A stretch of 48,804 nucleotides of DNA from DSNY01 sp016861185. GTDB taxonomy: Bacteria > Pseudomonadota > Gammaproteobacteria > Burkholderiales > Burkholderiaceae_F. The notes beneath the pieces were generated by a model, which did no database searches, was not told the DNA's origin, and saw only the letters and a program-made list of their open reading frames with translations. The DNA lies in the NCBI GenBank assembly GCA_030263275.1, contig SZOR01000019.1, forward strand, positions 1-48,804. The letters are read 5' to 3'. A program made the translations under genes and the position numbers. This document shows positions 10,097 through 18,865 of this stretch, in pieces (within the stretch, counting starts at the first letter, position 1; each line of letters begins with the position of its first letter).

Positions 10097-10136
10097 TTGG
10101 CCGGTGATCACGACGGCGAACGAGCATGATCTTCTG

Positions 10137-11216
10137 ATGCAGCGATCGAACTCACAGACGGAGCACGCGGCACGCTACGCGGCGCAAGCGCTGCTCGACT
10201 GCGCGCGTGCGCTGCTCATGCGCGCGGGCATTGCGGAGCCCCTCGCCAACGACGTCGCCGAGGTGCTGCTCGAAGGCGATCTGCTGGGCCACGACACCCA
10301 CGGCCTCGCGCTGCTCGCCCCTTATCTCGCGGAGATCGAGCGCGGTGCGATGCGGCGCGACGGCGGATACGCAATCGTCAGCGAGCGCCCGGCGGTCGCG
10401 ACCTGGGACGGACAGCGCCTCCCTGGCCCGTGGCTCACGCGCCGCGCGATCGATGCGGCGATCGAACGCGCGCGGACCTACGGCACCGGCACGGTCGTCG
10501 TTCGGCGCAGCCACCACATCGGCTGCCTGGCCGCGTATCCGCGCCGCGCGACCGACCAGGGACTGGTTCTGCTGCTCGCCTGCTCGGACCCGAACGCGGC
10601 GAGCGTGGCGCCCTTCGGCGGCACGCGCGCCTTCGTCACGCCGAATCCGATCGCTTGCGGTTTTCCCACCGCGGGCGATCCGGTGCTGATCGACATCTCC
10701 GCTTCGCTCACGACCAACGGCATGAGCGCGCGGCTGCATCGTCAGGGGCGCCGGTTCTCGCATCTATGGCTGCTCGACGCGAACGGCCATGCCACCGACG
10801 ATCCCGCGGTGCTGTTCGCCGATCCGCCCGGAACGATCCTGCCGCTCGGCGGGCTCGACGCGGGGCACAAGGGCTACGGACTCGCGCTGATGATCGAGGC
10901 GCTGACGGCAGGGTTGGCCGGTTTCGGCCGCGCCGATCCGAAGGAGGGCTGGGGCGCTACGGTGTTCGTTCAGGTCCTCGATCCTTCCGCCTTTGGGGGC
11001 GCCGGCGACTTCGTTCGCCAGGCCGAGTGGCTGCGCGAGGCGTGCCGATCGAATCCGCCGCGACCGGATGTCGATCGCGTTCGGCTGCCCGGCGAACGCG
11101 GCCTCGCGCGCCGGCGCGAGCAGCTTGCGCATGGCGTCGCGCTGAACGCCGATATCCTGCCTGCGCTGGCGCCGTGGGCGCAGAAGTTCGGCGTCGCGCT
11201 GCCGGCTGCGCTGTAG
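10137..11216 (+). CDS. Ldh family oxidoreductase (malate/L-sulfolactate/ureidoglycolate dehydrogenase type)
   Basis: NAD(P)-dependent 2-hydroxyacid dehydrogenase of the type II malate/lactate family, 359 residues. Family marks are the N-terminal LLGHDTHGLALL, the RRSHHIGCLAAY stretch with the active-site His, the CSDPNAASVAPFGG segment and the C-terminal GHKGYGLALMIEAL. The frame is open further upstream through the palindromic repeat, but family similarity begins after MQRSNSQTEHAARYAAQALLD; the ATG at 10137 is my choice, and the GTG at 10104 is the alternative. It probably belongs to the same catabolic locus as the SDR upstream, though the repeat separates them. The exact substrate is unknown. 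Confidence 0.88.
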   Translation: MQRSNSQTEHAARYAAQALLDCARALLMRAGIAEPLANDVAEVLLEGDLLGHDTHGLALLAPYLAEIERGAMRRDGGYAIVSERPAVATWDGQRLPGPWLTRRAIDAAIERARTYGTGTVVVRRSHHIGCLAAYPRRATDQGLVLLLACSDPNAASVAPFGGTRAFVTPNPIACGFPTAGDPVLIDISASLTTNGMSARLHRQGRRFSHLWLLDANGHATDDPAVLFADPPGTILPLGGLDAGHKGYGLALMIEALTAGLAGFGRADPKEGWGATVFVQVLDPSAFGGAGDFVRQAEWLREACRSNPPRPDVDRVRLPGERGLARRREQLAHGVALNADILPALAPWAQKFGVALPAAL

Positions 11217-11266
11217 CTGCGTCGCGAAAGCGGCGAGCGACGCGGCGCGCGAAACGCAAGGACCAT

Positions 11267-11340
11267 TTCACCACCGAGACACGGAGAACACGGAGAAACT
11301 CCTCTGCACTTCTCGGTGCTCTCTGTGTCTCGGTGGTGAA
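11267..11340. repeat. CACAGAG-type palindromic repeat, copy 3
   Basis: Left arm TTCACCACCGAGACACGG...GGAGAAA and right arm TTCTCGGTGCTCTCTGTG...GGTGGTGAA are close reverse complements with a short centre. It follows the Ldh-family gene. A half copy follows 58 bases later. Confidence 0.85.
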
Positions 11341-11397
11341 TCCATCAGCGTTCGCAGACTGAGGGTTTGACCCCAGGGCACAAAGGGACTACGCCCT

Positions 11398-11428
11398 TCT
11401 CCGGACTCTCCGTGTCTCTGTGTTGAAA
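11398..11428. repeat. CACAGAG-type repeat, solo right arm (copy 4)
   Basis: TTCTCCGGACTCTCCGTG followed by TCTCTGTGTTGAA matches the right arm of the other copies. No convincing left arm precedes it (only CACAAAGGGACT at about 11380), so this is a degenerate or half element in front of the TldD-like gene. Confidence 0.65.
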
Positions 11429-11459
11429 TTCGCCCTTTCGCACGATCACCGAAACCCGA

Positions 11460-12911
11460 ATGGAAGCACTCGTCAACGGATTCAAAGCGCTCGCGCCGGC
11501 GGTCGATCACTGCTCGATCCGCGTCGTCGAAGAAGACGCCGAGATGATCTCGGTGCGGCAGGACGTTCCCGAGCCGGTACAGGCGCAGCGCGATCGCGGA
11601 GCGATGGTCACCGTGGTCGATGGCGACGGCATCGGCTACGCGGCGACGAGCGATCTCAGCAATGCGGGGCTGAAGGACGCAATCGCGCGCGCGCACGAAT
11701 GGGCGCGGCTCGCGCGCGGCCGTTCGGTGTTCGACGGTGCGCCGCCCGAGCTGCCGCGCCCGAACGGGCGCTACGCGACGCCGGTCGCCAAACCGCTACG
11801 CCTGAGCAAGGCCGAGCGGATCGAACTGCTGATGCGCGAATCGACCGCGTGCAAGCTCGACGGCCGCATCGTCGACTGGGCCGCGATGCTGTGGACCACG
11901 CGCACGCGCCAGCTCATCGCCACCGCGGACGGCGGCGAGACCTTCCAGGAGTGGGAGTTCACCGTGCCCGGGCTGCACGTCACCGCGCACGCCGACGGCG
12001 TGACGCAGACGCGCTCGTGGGGCGGCCGTTACAACGGGTACTGCCAGCAGGGCGGCTTCGAGATCGTCGAGCGCTCGGGTTTCGTCGGCAGCGGGCGGCT
12101 CACCGCCGACGAAGCGCTGCAGCTGCTCGCCGCGCCCAACTGCCCAAGCGGCAAGATGGACGTCGTGCTGATGCCCGACCAGATGATGCTGCAGATCCAC
12201 GAGTCGATCGGACATCCGCTCGAACTCGACCGCATCCTGGGCGACGAGCGCAATTACGCCGGCACGAGCTTCGTCACCCTCGACATGTTCGGCACGTACC
12301 GATACGGCTCGCCGCTGCTGAACGTCACCTACGATCCTGTGCGCAGCGAAGAATTCGCGAGCTTCGCGTTCGACGACGAAGGCACGCCCGCGCAGCGCGA
12401 GTACCTGATCAAGGACGGCGTGCTGCTGCGTCCGCTCGGCGGAACCAGTTCGCAGCAGCGCGCGCGCCGCCAACGCGCCGATATCGCCGGCGTGGCGACC
12501 ACGCGCGCGTGCAGTTGGAACCGCCCGCCGATCGACCGGATGAGCAACCTCAACGTCGAGCCCGGCACGAGCACGCTCGCCGAGATGATCGCCGCGACCG
12601 AGCTGGGCGTGCTGATGAAGACCAACCGCTCGTGGTCGATCGACGACTCGCGCAACAAGTTCCAGTTCGGTTGCGAATGGGGGCAGATGATCCGCAACGG
12701 CCGGCTCGCCGAAGTCGTGCGCGACCCGAACTACCGCGGTATCAGCGCCACCTTCTGGCGCTCGCTCGCGATGGTCGGCCGCCCGGAGACGGTCGAAGTG
12801 ATGGGCACGCCGTACTGCGGCAAGGGCGAACCGAACCAGGCGATCCGCGTCGGCCACGCGAGCCCGGTGTGCCGGTTCACGAGCGTGGACGTGTTCGGCG
12901 CGGAGCGGTGA
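11460..12911 (+). CDS. TldD-like metallopeptidase (TldD/PmbA family)
   Basis: Subunit of a TldD/TldE-type zinc protease, 483 residues. The metal motif is intact: HESIGH (His247, Glu248, His252) in a DQMMLQIHESIGHPLELDR context, and a C-terminal Cys471 (ASPVCRFTSVDVFG) stands where the family has its third zinc ligand. Known relatives cleave unfolded peptides inside a closed heterodimer and process microcin B17 and other RiPPs, or act on the CcdA antitoxin. The TldE-like partner gene follows 106 bases later with a palindrome between them. This pair belongs to a divergent branch and may be an additional copy beside the housekeeping tldD/pmbA. No RiPP precursor was seen nearby. Confidence 0.88.
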   Translation: MEALVNGFKALAPAVDHCSIRVVEEDAEMISVRQDVPEPVQAQRDRGAMVTVVDGDGIGYAATSDLSNAGLKDAIARAHEWARLARGRSVFDGAPPELPRPNGRYATPVAKPLRLSKAERIELLMRESTACKLDGRIVDWAAMLWTTRTRQLIATADGGETFQEWEFTVPGLHVTAHADGVTQTRSWGGRYNGYCQQGGFEIVERSGFVGSGRLTADEALQLLAAPNCPSGKMDVVLMPDQMMLQIHESIGHPLELDRILGDERNYAGTSFVTLDMFGTYRYGSPLLNVTYDPVRSEEFASFAFDDEGTPAQREYLIKDGVLLRPLGGTSSQQRARRQRADIAGVATTRACSWNRPPIDRMSNLNVEPGTSTLAEMIAATELGVLMKTNRSWSIDDSRNKFQFGCEWGQMIRNGRLAEVVRDPNYRGISATFWRSLAMVGRPETVEVMGTPYCGKGEPNQAIRVGHASPVCRFTSVDVFGAER

Positions 12912-12919
12912 AAGATCGT

Positions 12920-12998
12920 TTTTCAACACCGAGACACGGAGAACACCGAGACAAGCGTTGTGTGTTTCTCGGTGATCTCGGTGTCTCGGTGGTGCAAA
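12920..12998. repeat. CACAGAG-type palindromic repeat, copy 5
   Basis: Left arm TTTCAACACCGAGACACGG...ACCGAGA and right arm TTTCTCGGTGATCTCGG...GGTGGTGCAAA. It fills most of the gap between the TldD-like and TldE-like genes, so a stable hairpin would form in a bicistronic mRNA. Confidence 0.85.
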
Positions 12999-13017
12999 CC
13001 CATTCCTCGACGATTCG

Positions 13018-14340
13018 ATGAAACAGATCTTCCTTGAACTCGCCGACCACGCGATCGCGCAGTTGCGCGGCGACGAGGTGCTGCTCCTCAACTTCGCGGG
13101 CGAGGAAACCGACTTCGTCCGCTTGAACCGCGCGCAGGTGCGGCAGCCGCTGAGCGTGCGGCAGGCGCAGCTCACGCTGTCACTGATCCAATCCGGCCGC
13201 CGCAACAACGCGACGCTCACGCTCAGCGGCAACCCCGCGCAGGACCGCGCGAGCGTGGCCGAAGCGATCGGCGCGCTGCGCGACGAGTTGGCCGCGCTGC
13301 CCGCGGATCCCTACCTGCTCCACGCGAACGAGGCGACGACCTCCAACCGCGAAGACCGTGGCCGCCTGCCGTCGGCGGCAGAGGCGATCGAACAGATCAC
13401 CGCGGCCGCGCGCGGGACCGACCTCGTCGGCCTGCTCGCGAGCGGACCGATCTACCGCGGCTTCGCCAGTTCGCTCGGCAGCCGGCACTGGCACGCGGTC
13501 GACGCGTTTTTGTTCGACTGGTCGCTGTACCACGCGGCCGACAAGGCGGTGAAGTGCGCCTGGGCCGGAAGCCGCTGGGACGCTGCGGAACTCGCGCGCC
13601 GCATCGACGCCGGCCGCGCGCAGCTCGTGCATCTGGCCAAGCCCGCGCGCACGATCGAGCCGGGCGAATACCGCGTCTATCTCGCACCCGCCGCGGTCGA
13701 CGAGCTGACGCAGATGCTCAACTGGGCCGGCCTATCGGCGAAGGCGCAGCGAACCAAGCAGAGCTGCCTGCAGAAGCTCGTCGACGGCGACGCGACGCTT
13801 TCACCGCTCGTGACCGTGCGCGAAGACACGGCAGGCGGCCTCGCACCTGCGTTCGACGAAGCGGGCTTCGCGCGCCCGCAGTCGGTCGCGCTGATCGAGC
13901 AGGGGCGCCACGCCGGCAGCCTGGTCAGCCCGCGCACGGCGAAGGAGTACGGCATCGAGACCAACGGCGCGGACGAAGACGAAGCGATGCAGTCGATGGC
14001 GATGAGCGGCGGTGCGCTCGCCGAATCCGACGCGCTGTCGGCGCTCGACACGGGGCTGGCGATCGGCAACCTGCACTACCTGAACTTCTCCGACCGCCCG
14101 GGCGGCCGCATCACGGGGCTGACGCGCTTCGCAACGTTCTGGGTCGAGCAAGGAAAGATCGTCGCGCCGGTGAACGTGATGCGCTTCGACGACACGCTGT
14201 ACCGGCTGCTGGGATCGAACCTCGAAGCGCTGACGCGCGAGCCGCAGTGGACGATGGACACGCGCACCTACGGCGCACGCTCGGTGCAGACGAGCCGCGT
14301 GCCGGGGGCGCTGGTGGCGAGGATGGCGTTCACGCTGTAG
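13018..14340 (+). CDS. TldE/PmbA-like protein, partner of TldD-like protease
   Basis: Second member of the TldD/PmbA pair, 440 residues. It has no HExxxH motif, as expected for the non-catalytic TldE subunit. Family marks are the C-terminal third (SGGALAESDALSALDTGLAIGNLHYLNFSD and the closing TYGARSVQTSRVPGALV region) and the mid-protein beta-rich domain. The start ATG is 17 bases after the repeat. It probably forms a heterodimer with the upstream product in the cytosol. Confidence 0.85.
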   Translation: MKQIFLELADHAIAQLRGDEVLLLNFAGEETDFVRLNRAQVRQPLSVRQAQLTLSLIQSGRRNNATLTLSGNPAQDRASVAEAIGALRDELAALPADPYLLHANEATTSNREDRGRLPSAAEAIEQITAAARGTDLVGLLASGPIYRGFASSLGSRHWHAVDAFLFDWSLYHAADKAVKCAWAGSRWDAAELARRIDAGRAQLVHLAKPARTIEPGEYRVYLAPAAVDELTQMLNWAGLSAKAQRTKQSCLQKLVDGDATLSPLVTVREDTAGGLAPAFDEAGFARPQSVALIEQGRHAGSLVSPRTAKEYGIETNGADEDEAMQSMAMSGGALAESDALSALDTGLAIGNLHYLNFSDRPGGRITGLTRFATFWVEQGKIVAPVNVMRFDDTLYRLLGSNLEALTREPQWTMDTRTYGARSVQTSRVPGALVARMAFTL

Positions 14341-14369
14341 GCGCGTCCGCTCGGAAGTTCGCCGCGCCG

Positions 14370-14873
14370 ATGATCCTGCGTGATGAACACCCGCGCGACC
14401 ACGCCGCCGTCCGCGCGGTAAACGTCTCGGCCTTTGCCACCGCTGCCGAAGCCGACCTCGTCGATACGCTGCACGGGCAGGCGCATCCGATCGTCTCGCT
14501 CGTCGCGCAAGCCGACGGCGAAATCGTCGGCCACATCCTGTTCTCGCCCGTGACGCTCGACGGACATCCCGAGTTGCGGCTGATGGGCCTCGCGCCGATG
14601 GCGGTCGCGCTGGCGCACCAGCGCAAGGGGATCGGCTCCGCACTCGTACGCGCCGGGCTCGAGCGCTGCCGGCAGCTCGGCGTCGGCGCGGTCGTCGCGC
14701 TGGGCCATCCGTCGTACTGCCCTCGCTTCGGCTTCGCGCCGTCGGTACGCTTCGGCATCCGCTGCGAGTACGAAGCGCCTGACGAGGCGTTCATGCTGAT
14801 CGAACTTCAGCCCGGATACCTGCCGGGCGCGTGCGGAATCGTTCGCTATCACGCCGCGTTCAAGGAGGTCTGA
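14370..14873 (+). CDS. GNAT family N-acetyltransferase
   Basis: Acyl-CoA-dependent N-acetyltransferase of 167 residues, of the YhbS/COG3153 type. The acetyl-CoA pyrophosphate loop is HQRKGIGSALV (Q/RxxGxG/A). The GHPSYCPRFGF motif after it is diagnostic for this subfamily. The ATG at 14370 gives MILRDEHPRDHAAVRAVN, the normal beginning. It lies 29 bases after the TldE-like gene and two bases before the next GNAT gene, so all may be one transcript. The acceptor substrate is unknown. Confidence 0.87.
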   Translation: MILRDEHPRDHAAVRAVNVSAFATAAEADLVDTLHGQAHPIVSLVAQADGEIVGHILFSPVTLDGHPELRLMGLAPMAVALAHQRKGIGSALVRAGLERCRQLGVGAVVALGHPSYCPRFGFAPSVRFGIRCEYEAPDEAFMLIELQPGYLPGACGIVRYHAAFKEV

Positions 14874-14875
14874 CC

Positions 14876-15520
14876 GTGCCTTCGAAACGACGCCCGCCCG
14901 CAGCCGCACGCGCGCCACGTCGAACGGTGCGCACCGCCGCCCCGAGGCTCACCGTTCGCCCGCTCACGCCCGAACGCTGGCCCGATCTCGAAGCGGTGTT
15001 CAACGCGAGAGGCTGCTCGGTCGCGCGCAATTGCTGGTGCATGTACTACCGCCGCAGCGGCTCGCGCGGTCCGTTGCCGGCCGGAATGACGTACGCGCAG
15101 GCCAACCGCGCCGACCTGCGCGCGCTGGTCGACGCGGGCGAACCGCCCGGCCTCATCGGCTACCTCGGCCGCAAGCCGGTCGGCTGGGTGTCGCTCGGCC
15201 CGCGCGAGGACTTCGCCAAGCTGCAGCGCTCGCCGGTGATGAAGCCGGTCGACGATCAGCCGGTCTGGTCGATCGTCTGTTTCGTCGTGCCCGCCGAGCA
15301 CCGCGGCCAAGGCATCGCACGCGCGCTGCTCGACGGCGCGATTACCTACGCGAAGAAGCGCGGCGCGCGGCTGCTCGAGGCCTACCCGGTCGACAAGCCC
15401 GGGCGCGCGAGCGACGAGTCGATGTGGTTCGGCGCGAAGTCGATGTACGACGCCGCCGGCTTCGAGGAAGTCGCGCGCCGCAAGCCGCAGCGGCCGGTGG
15501 TGCGGTTGCGGCCTCGCTGA
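14876..15520 (+). CDS. GNAT family N-acetyltransferase
   Basis: Second acetyltransferase, 214 residues. The GTG at 14876 is chosen because AAGGAGGT at 14862-14869 stands six bases before it, inside the end of the preceding gene. An Arg/Ala/Pro-rich N-terminal tail of about 30 residues precedes the domain (LTVRPLTPERWPDLEAVF). The CoA loop is HRGQGIARALL and the preceding strand is SIVCFVV. The cysteine-containing ARNCWCMYYRR segment is a subfamily mark. Function is unknown. Confidence 0.85.
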   Translation: MPSKRRPPAAARAPRRTVRTAAPRLTVRPLTPERWPDLEAVFNARGCSVARNCWCMYYRRSGSRGPLPAGMTYAQANRADLRALVDAGEPPGLIGYLGRKPVGWVSLGPREDFAKLQRSPVMKPVDDQPVWSIVCFVVPAEHRGQGIARALLDGAITYAKKRGARLLEAYPVDKPGRASDESMWFGAKSMYDAAGFEEVARRKPQRPVVRLRPR

Positions 15521-15707
15521 GGCACTGATGCATCGGGCTGCCGACCGCGCTTGCGTGTTCCCTGTTGGCCGCCCATGCGTCGCAGAGCCGGACAGTTCAC
15601 GACGGAAGTGCCAAGCAAGGGCGAACTGACCGAGATTCCCCGCGCGCGGGTTGTCCGTCATCGGCCCCGGCAGTGAAATCCCGTCGCGGCACCCAAACCC
15701 AGTTTCC

Positions 15708-16688
15708 ATGTCGACCCCCGCTCCCTCCGCCGAAACACTGTCTGAACCATCCGCCGCACCCGACGCCCGCCAGCGTGCCGCGCTGCTGCTCGCGCTCGGG
15801 CTGATCCTCGTGTGGGGTGCCAACTTCTCGGTGCAGAAGGCGGTGTTCACGGCGCTGAGCCCGGGCGGGTTTCTGTTCGCGCGCTACCTGATCATGCCGC
15901 TGTGCGCGGTGGCGCTGCTGTGGCAGCGCTACGGCCGGCGCTGGCCGCGGCTCGCGCGCGACGAGTGGTGGGCGCTCGCCCGGCTCGCGCTGCTCGGACA
16001 CGTGCTGCACGTGGGTCTCGTGACCTTCGGCATCCACTGGTCGACCGCGTTCTCCAGCTCGCTGATCCTCGCGTGCGGGCCGGTGTTCACGCTGCTGATC
16101 CTGCGCTTCGCCGGCACCGAGCGGCTGACGCGCGCACAGGTCGCGGGGGTGGCGGTCGCGTGCGCCGGCGTGCTCGTGTTCCTCTCCGACAAGCTGCTCG
16201 GCGCGCAGTGGCGCGCGAGCGGCGGCGACCTCGTGCTGCTGGTCGCCGCGGCGTTCTTCTCCGCGTACACCGTCGCCGCGAAGCCGGTGTTCGAGCGGCA
16301 CGGCGGCGTGCTGGTGATGGCGTACACGACGCTGATCGGCTCGGTGCCGCTGGTGCTGCTTTCCGCGCCCGCCGGTCTCGCCGTCGACTGGACGGCCGTC
16401 ACGCCCGCGATCTGGGCCGGACTGCTGTGGGCCGTGATCGTCTCGGCCTTCGTCGGCTGGATCGTGTGGGGCTGGGTCAACGGCGTGCGCGGCGTGGCGC
16501 GCACCGCGCCGCTGCTGTACCTGATGCCGCCGGTCGCGGGCGTGGTCGCCTGGCTTGCCACCGGCGAGGGCTACACGCTGATCAAGCTCGCCGGCGCGGC
16601 GGTCACGCTCGGCGGCGTTGCGCTCGCGCAGTTCGCGCCGCGCGAGAAGCGCGCAGCGCCGCCGGAGAGCGTGACGGTGGTCGACTAG
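15708..16688 (+). CDS. EamA/DMT family transporter
   Basis: Inner-membrane transporter of 326 residues with about ten hydrophobic segments in two EamA repeats (first repeat LILVWGANFSVQKA..., second repeat LVAAAFFSAYTVAAKPVFERHG...). The ATG at 15708 (MSTPAPSAETLSEP) is favoured over a TTG at 15651 because the family begins near residue 20 of the shorter form. It is probably a metabolite or amino-acid exporter by family knowledge; the substrate is unknown. The 187 bases before it hold no recognisable element. Confidence 0.88.
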   Translation: MSTPAPSAETLSEPSAAPDARQRAALLLALGLILVWGANFSVQKAVFTALSPGGFLFARYLIMPLCAVALLWQRYGRRWPRLARDEWWALARLALLGHVLHVGLVTFGIHWSTAFSSSLILACGPVFTLLILRFAGTERLTRAQVAGVAVACAGVLVFLSDKLLGAQWRASGGDLVLLVAAAFFSAYTVAAKPVFERHGGVLVMAYTTLIGSVPLVLLSAPAGLAVDWTAVTPAIWAGLLWAVIVSAFVGWIVWGWVNGVRGVARTAPLLYLMPPVAGVVAWLATGEGYTLIKLAGAAVTLGGVALAQFAPREKRAAPPESVTVVD

Positions 16689-16776
16689 GTGCGTCGGCGT
16701 CTGCGCGAGACCCTCAGGGTCTGCTCAAGGCAAAATGCGCCCCGCGTCCAAACCTGCAAGCTTTGTCGGAGGAGAC

Positions 16777-17796
16777 ATGAACGACGCGCGCGCGCGCGCC
16801 GAGCGCCTGCTCGCGCTGTATCGCACGATGGCGCGCATCCGCGCGTTCGAGAACGCCGCCGAGGACGCGAGCCAGGGCGGCGTGCAGGTCTGGGGCATGG
16901 AGGCGTCGAAGACGCCGGCGCGCGTGCGCGGGCCGCTGCACCTGTCGACCGGGCAGGAGGCGGTCGCAGCCGGCGTGTGCATCCATCTCGAACGCGCAGA
17001 CCTGCTGACCTCGACGCATCGCGGACACGGCCACACGCTCGCGAAGGGCGCGGACATGACGCGCATGATGTGCGAGCTGTTCGGCCGCGCGACCGGCTAC
17101 AACAAGGGCAAGGGCGGATCGATGCACATCGCCGACTTCTCGGTCGGCATGCTGGGCGCCAACGGCGTGGTCGCGGCGGGCATTCCGATCGCGACCGGCG
17201 CGGCGCACGCACTGAAGATCCGGCGCCAGCCCAATATCGTCGCCTGCTTTTTCGGCGACGGCGCGATCAACCGCGGGCCGTTTCTCGAAGGGCTGAACTG
17301 GGCGCAGGTCTACGGGCTGCCGGTGCTGTTCGTCTGCGAAGACAACCGCATCGCCGCGACCACGCCGACGCAGACGATGACCGCGGGCGAAGGCGCGGCC
17401 GCGCGCGCGCGTGCGCTCGGCATCGAGGCGCAGGTTGTCGACGGCAACGACGTCGAAGCGCTCGACCGCGCGGCGGGCGAACTCGTCGCGCGCGTGCGCG
17501 CAGGCCGCCCTGCCCTGCTGCACGCGATCACGTACCGGATCAAGGGCCACGTGTCGGTCGATCCGGGCGCGTATCGCGACGCCGCCGAAGTCGAACGCGC
17601 GCGGCAGGACGATCCGCTCGCCCGCGCGCGCAAGACGCTCGCCGCGCTCGGCTGCGCCGAGCGCACCGAAGCGATCGATGCCGAAGTGCGCGCCGAGATC
17701 GAACGCGCGCTCGCCGCGGCCGACGCTGCGCCGTGGCCCGAACCCGCGGAGGCGTATCGCGACGTGCTCGACGCGGGAGCCGGCGCATGGCGCTGA
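16777..17796 (+). CDS. Thiamine-diphosphate-dependent dehydrogenase E1 component, alpha subunit
   Basis: Alpha subunit of a 2-oxoacid or acetoin dehydrogenase E1, 339 residues. The ThDP/Mg motif is complete: GDGAINRGPF followed by VCEDN about 30 residues later. RGHGHTLAKGAD and KGGSMHIAD are the substrate-channel and phosphorylation-loop type motifs shared with PdhA and AcoA. The start ATG has GGAGGAG upstream. Its last ten bases overlap the beta-subunit gene. No E2 or E3 gene is in the window, so the complex either borrows them or has another role. Followed by a TRAP transporter. Confidence 0.9.
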   Translation: MNDARARAERLLALYRTMARIRAFENAAEDASQGGVQVWGMEASKTPARVRGPLHLSTGQEAVAAGVCIHLERADLLTSTHRGHGHTLAKGADMTRMMCELFGRATGYNKGKGGSMHIADFSVGMLGANGVVAAGIPIATGAAHALKIRRQPNIVACFFGDGAINRGPFLEGLNWAQVYGLPVLFVCEDNRIAATTPTQTMTAGEGAAARARALGIEAQVVDGNDVEALDRAAGELVARVRAGRPALLHAITYRIKGHVSVDPGAYRDAAEVERARQDDPLARARKTLAALGCAERTEAIDAEVRAEIERALAAADAAPWPEPAEAYRDVLDAGAGAWR

Positions 17797-18779
17797 TGAG
17801 CTATGCGCAGGCGGCCGCCGAGGCCTTGGCCGCCGCGATGCGCGCCGACTCGCGCATCGTCGCGCTCGGCGAGGACCTCGGCCGCGGCGGCGTGTTCGGC
17901 CAGTACCGCGCGGCCGCGCCCGACGGCAGCCTGCGCCCGCTGCAACAGGAGTTCGGCGCCGAGCGCGTGATCGACACGCCGATCTCCGAGGCGAACATCA
18001 TGGGCGCGGCGGTCGGCATGGCGCTCGCGGGGCTGAAACCCGTCGTCGAGATGCGCGTGATCGACTTCGCGCTATGCGCGATGGACGAACTGGTCAATCA
18101 GGCCGCGAAGAACCGCTACATGTTCGGCGGCCAGGGGCGCGTGCCGCTGGTCGCACGCATGCCGATCGGCCTCTGGTCGGCTTCAGCCGCGCAGCATTCG
18201 CAAAGCCTCGAAGCGTGGTTCGCGCATCTGCCGGGGCTTGCGGTCGTCTGCCCCGCCACGCCCCAGGACAACTACGGTCTGCTGACCGCGGCGCTCGCGA
18301 GCGGCGATCCGGTCGTCTACCTGGAGCACAAGGAGCTGTGGAGCCTGCAAGGCGAGGTCGATCCCGCGCAACCGGTGCCTCTTGGCAAAGCGCGCATCGC
18401 GCGCGCGGGCAAGGATCTGACGCTCGTCACCTGGTCGCGCACGCTGCACGAGTCGCTCGCCGCCGCCGAGACGCTCGCGCGCGAAGGCATCGCCGTCGAA
18501 GTGATCGACCTGCGAACGCTGTGGCCGTGGGACCGTGCGACGGTGCTCGACTCCTGCGCGAAGACGAAGCGGCTCTTCGTCGCGCACGAGGCGGTGCAGG
18601 TCGCCGGCTTCGGCGCGGAGATCGCGGCCGCCGTCGCCGAGGAAGTCGGCTGCCCGGTCAAGCGGCTCGGCGCGCCGCGCATTCCGGTCGGCTATGCGCC
18701 CACCCTCGAAGCCGAGGCGCGCGTCGATGCCGCGAAGATCGCGAGCGCCGTGCGCGCATGGCTCGGCGCCGGACATTGA
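17787..18779 (+). CDS. Thiamine-diphosphate-dependent dehydrogenase E1 component, beta subunit
   Basis: Beta subunit of the E1 enzyme, 330 residues. The N-terminal ThDP-binding half shows VALGEDLGRGGVFGQY, DTPISEANIMGAAVGMALAG and the FGGQGRVPLVARMP strand; the C-terminal transketolase-C domain shows VIDLRTLWPWD and VAHEAVQVAGFGAEIAA. The start ATG lies inside the end of the alpha gene (ten-base overlap), indicating coupled translation of an alpha2beta2 enzyme. The frame is open much further upstream but that is antisense to nothing real and overlaps the alpha gene in another frame. Confidence 0.9.
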   Translation: MALMSYAQAAAEALAAAMRADSRIVALGEDLGRGGVFGQYRAAAPDGSLRPLQQEFGAERVIDTPISEANIMGAAVGMALAGLKPVVEMRVIDFALCAMDELVNQAAKNRYMFGGQGRVPLVARMPIGLWSASAAQHSQSLEAWFAHLPGLAVVCPATPQDNYGLLTAALASGDPVVYLEHKELWSLQGEVDPAQPVPLGKARIARAGKDLTLVTWSRTLHESLAAAETLAREGIAVEVIDLRTLWPWDRATVLDSCAKTKRLFVAHEAVQVAGFGAEIAAAVAEEVGCPVKRLGAPRIPVGYAPTLEAEARVDAAKIASAVRAWLGAGH

Positions 18780-18865
18780 CCATGGCACCCGGCGCAGGCC
18801 GGCCACTACAATCGCGTCCGCGCAACGACTCCGGCGCGCGCGAATCGAATCCATAGGACGCAGGC

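Noticed and set aside
18807..18812. TACAAT as promoter for the TRAP operon
   Set aside because: The nearest TTGACC is 25 bases upstream, too far for a sigma-70 promoter, and the gene may be read from the E1 transcript.
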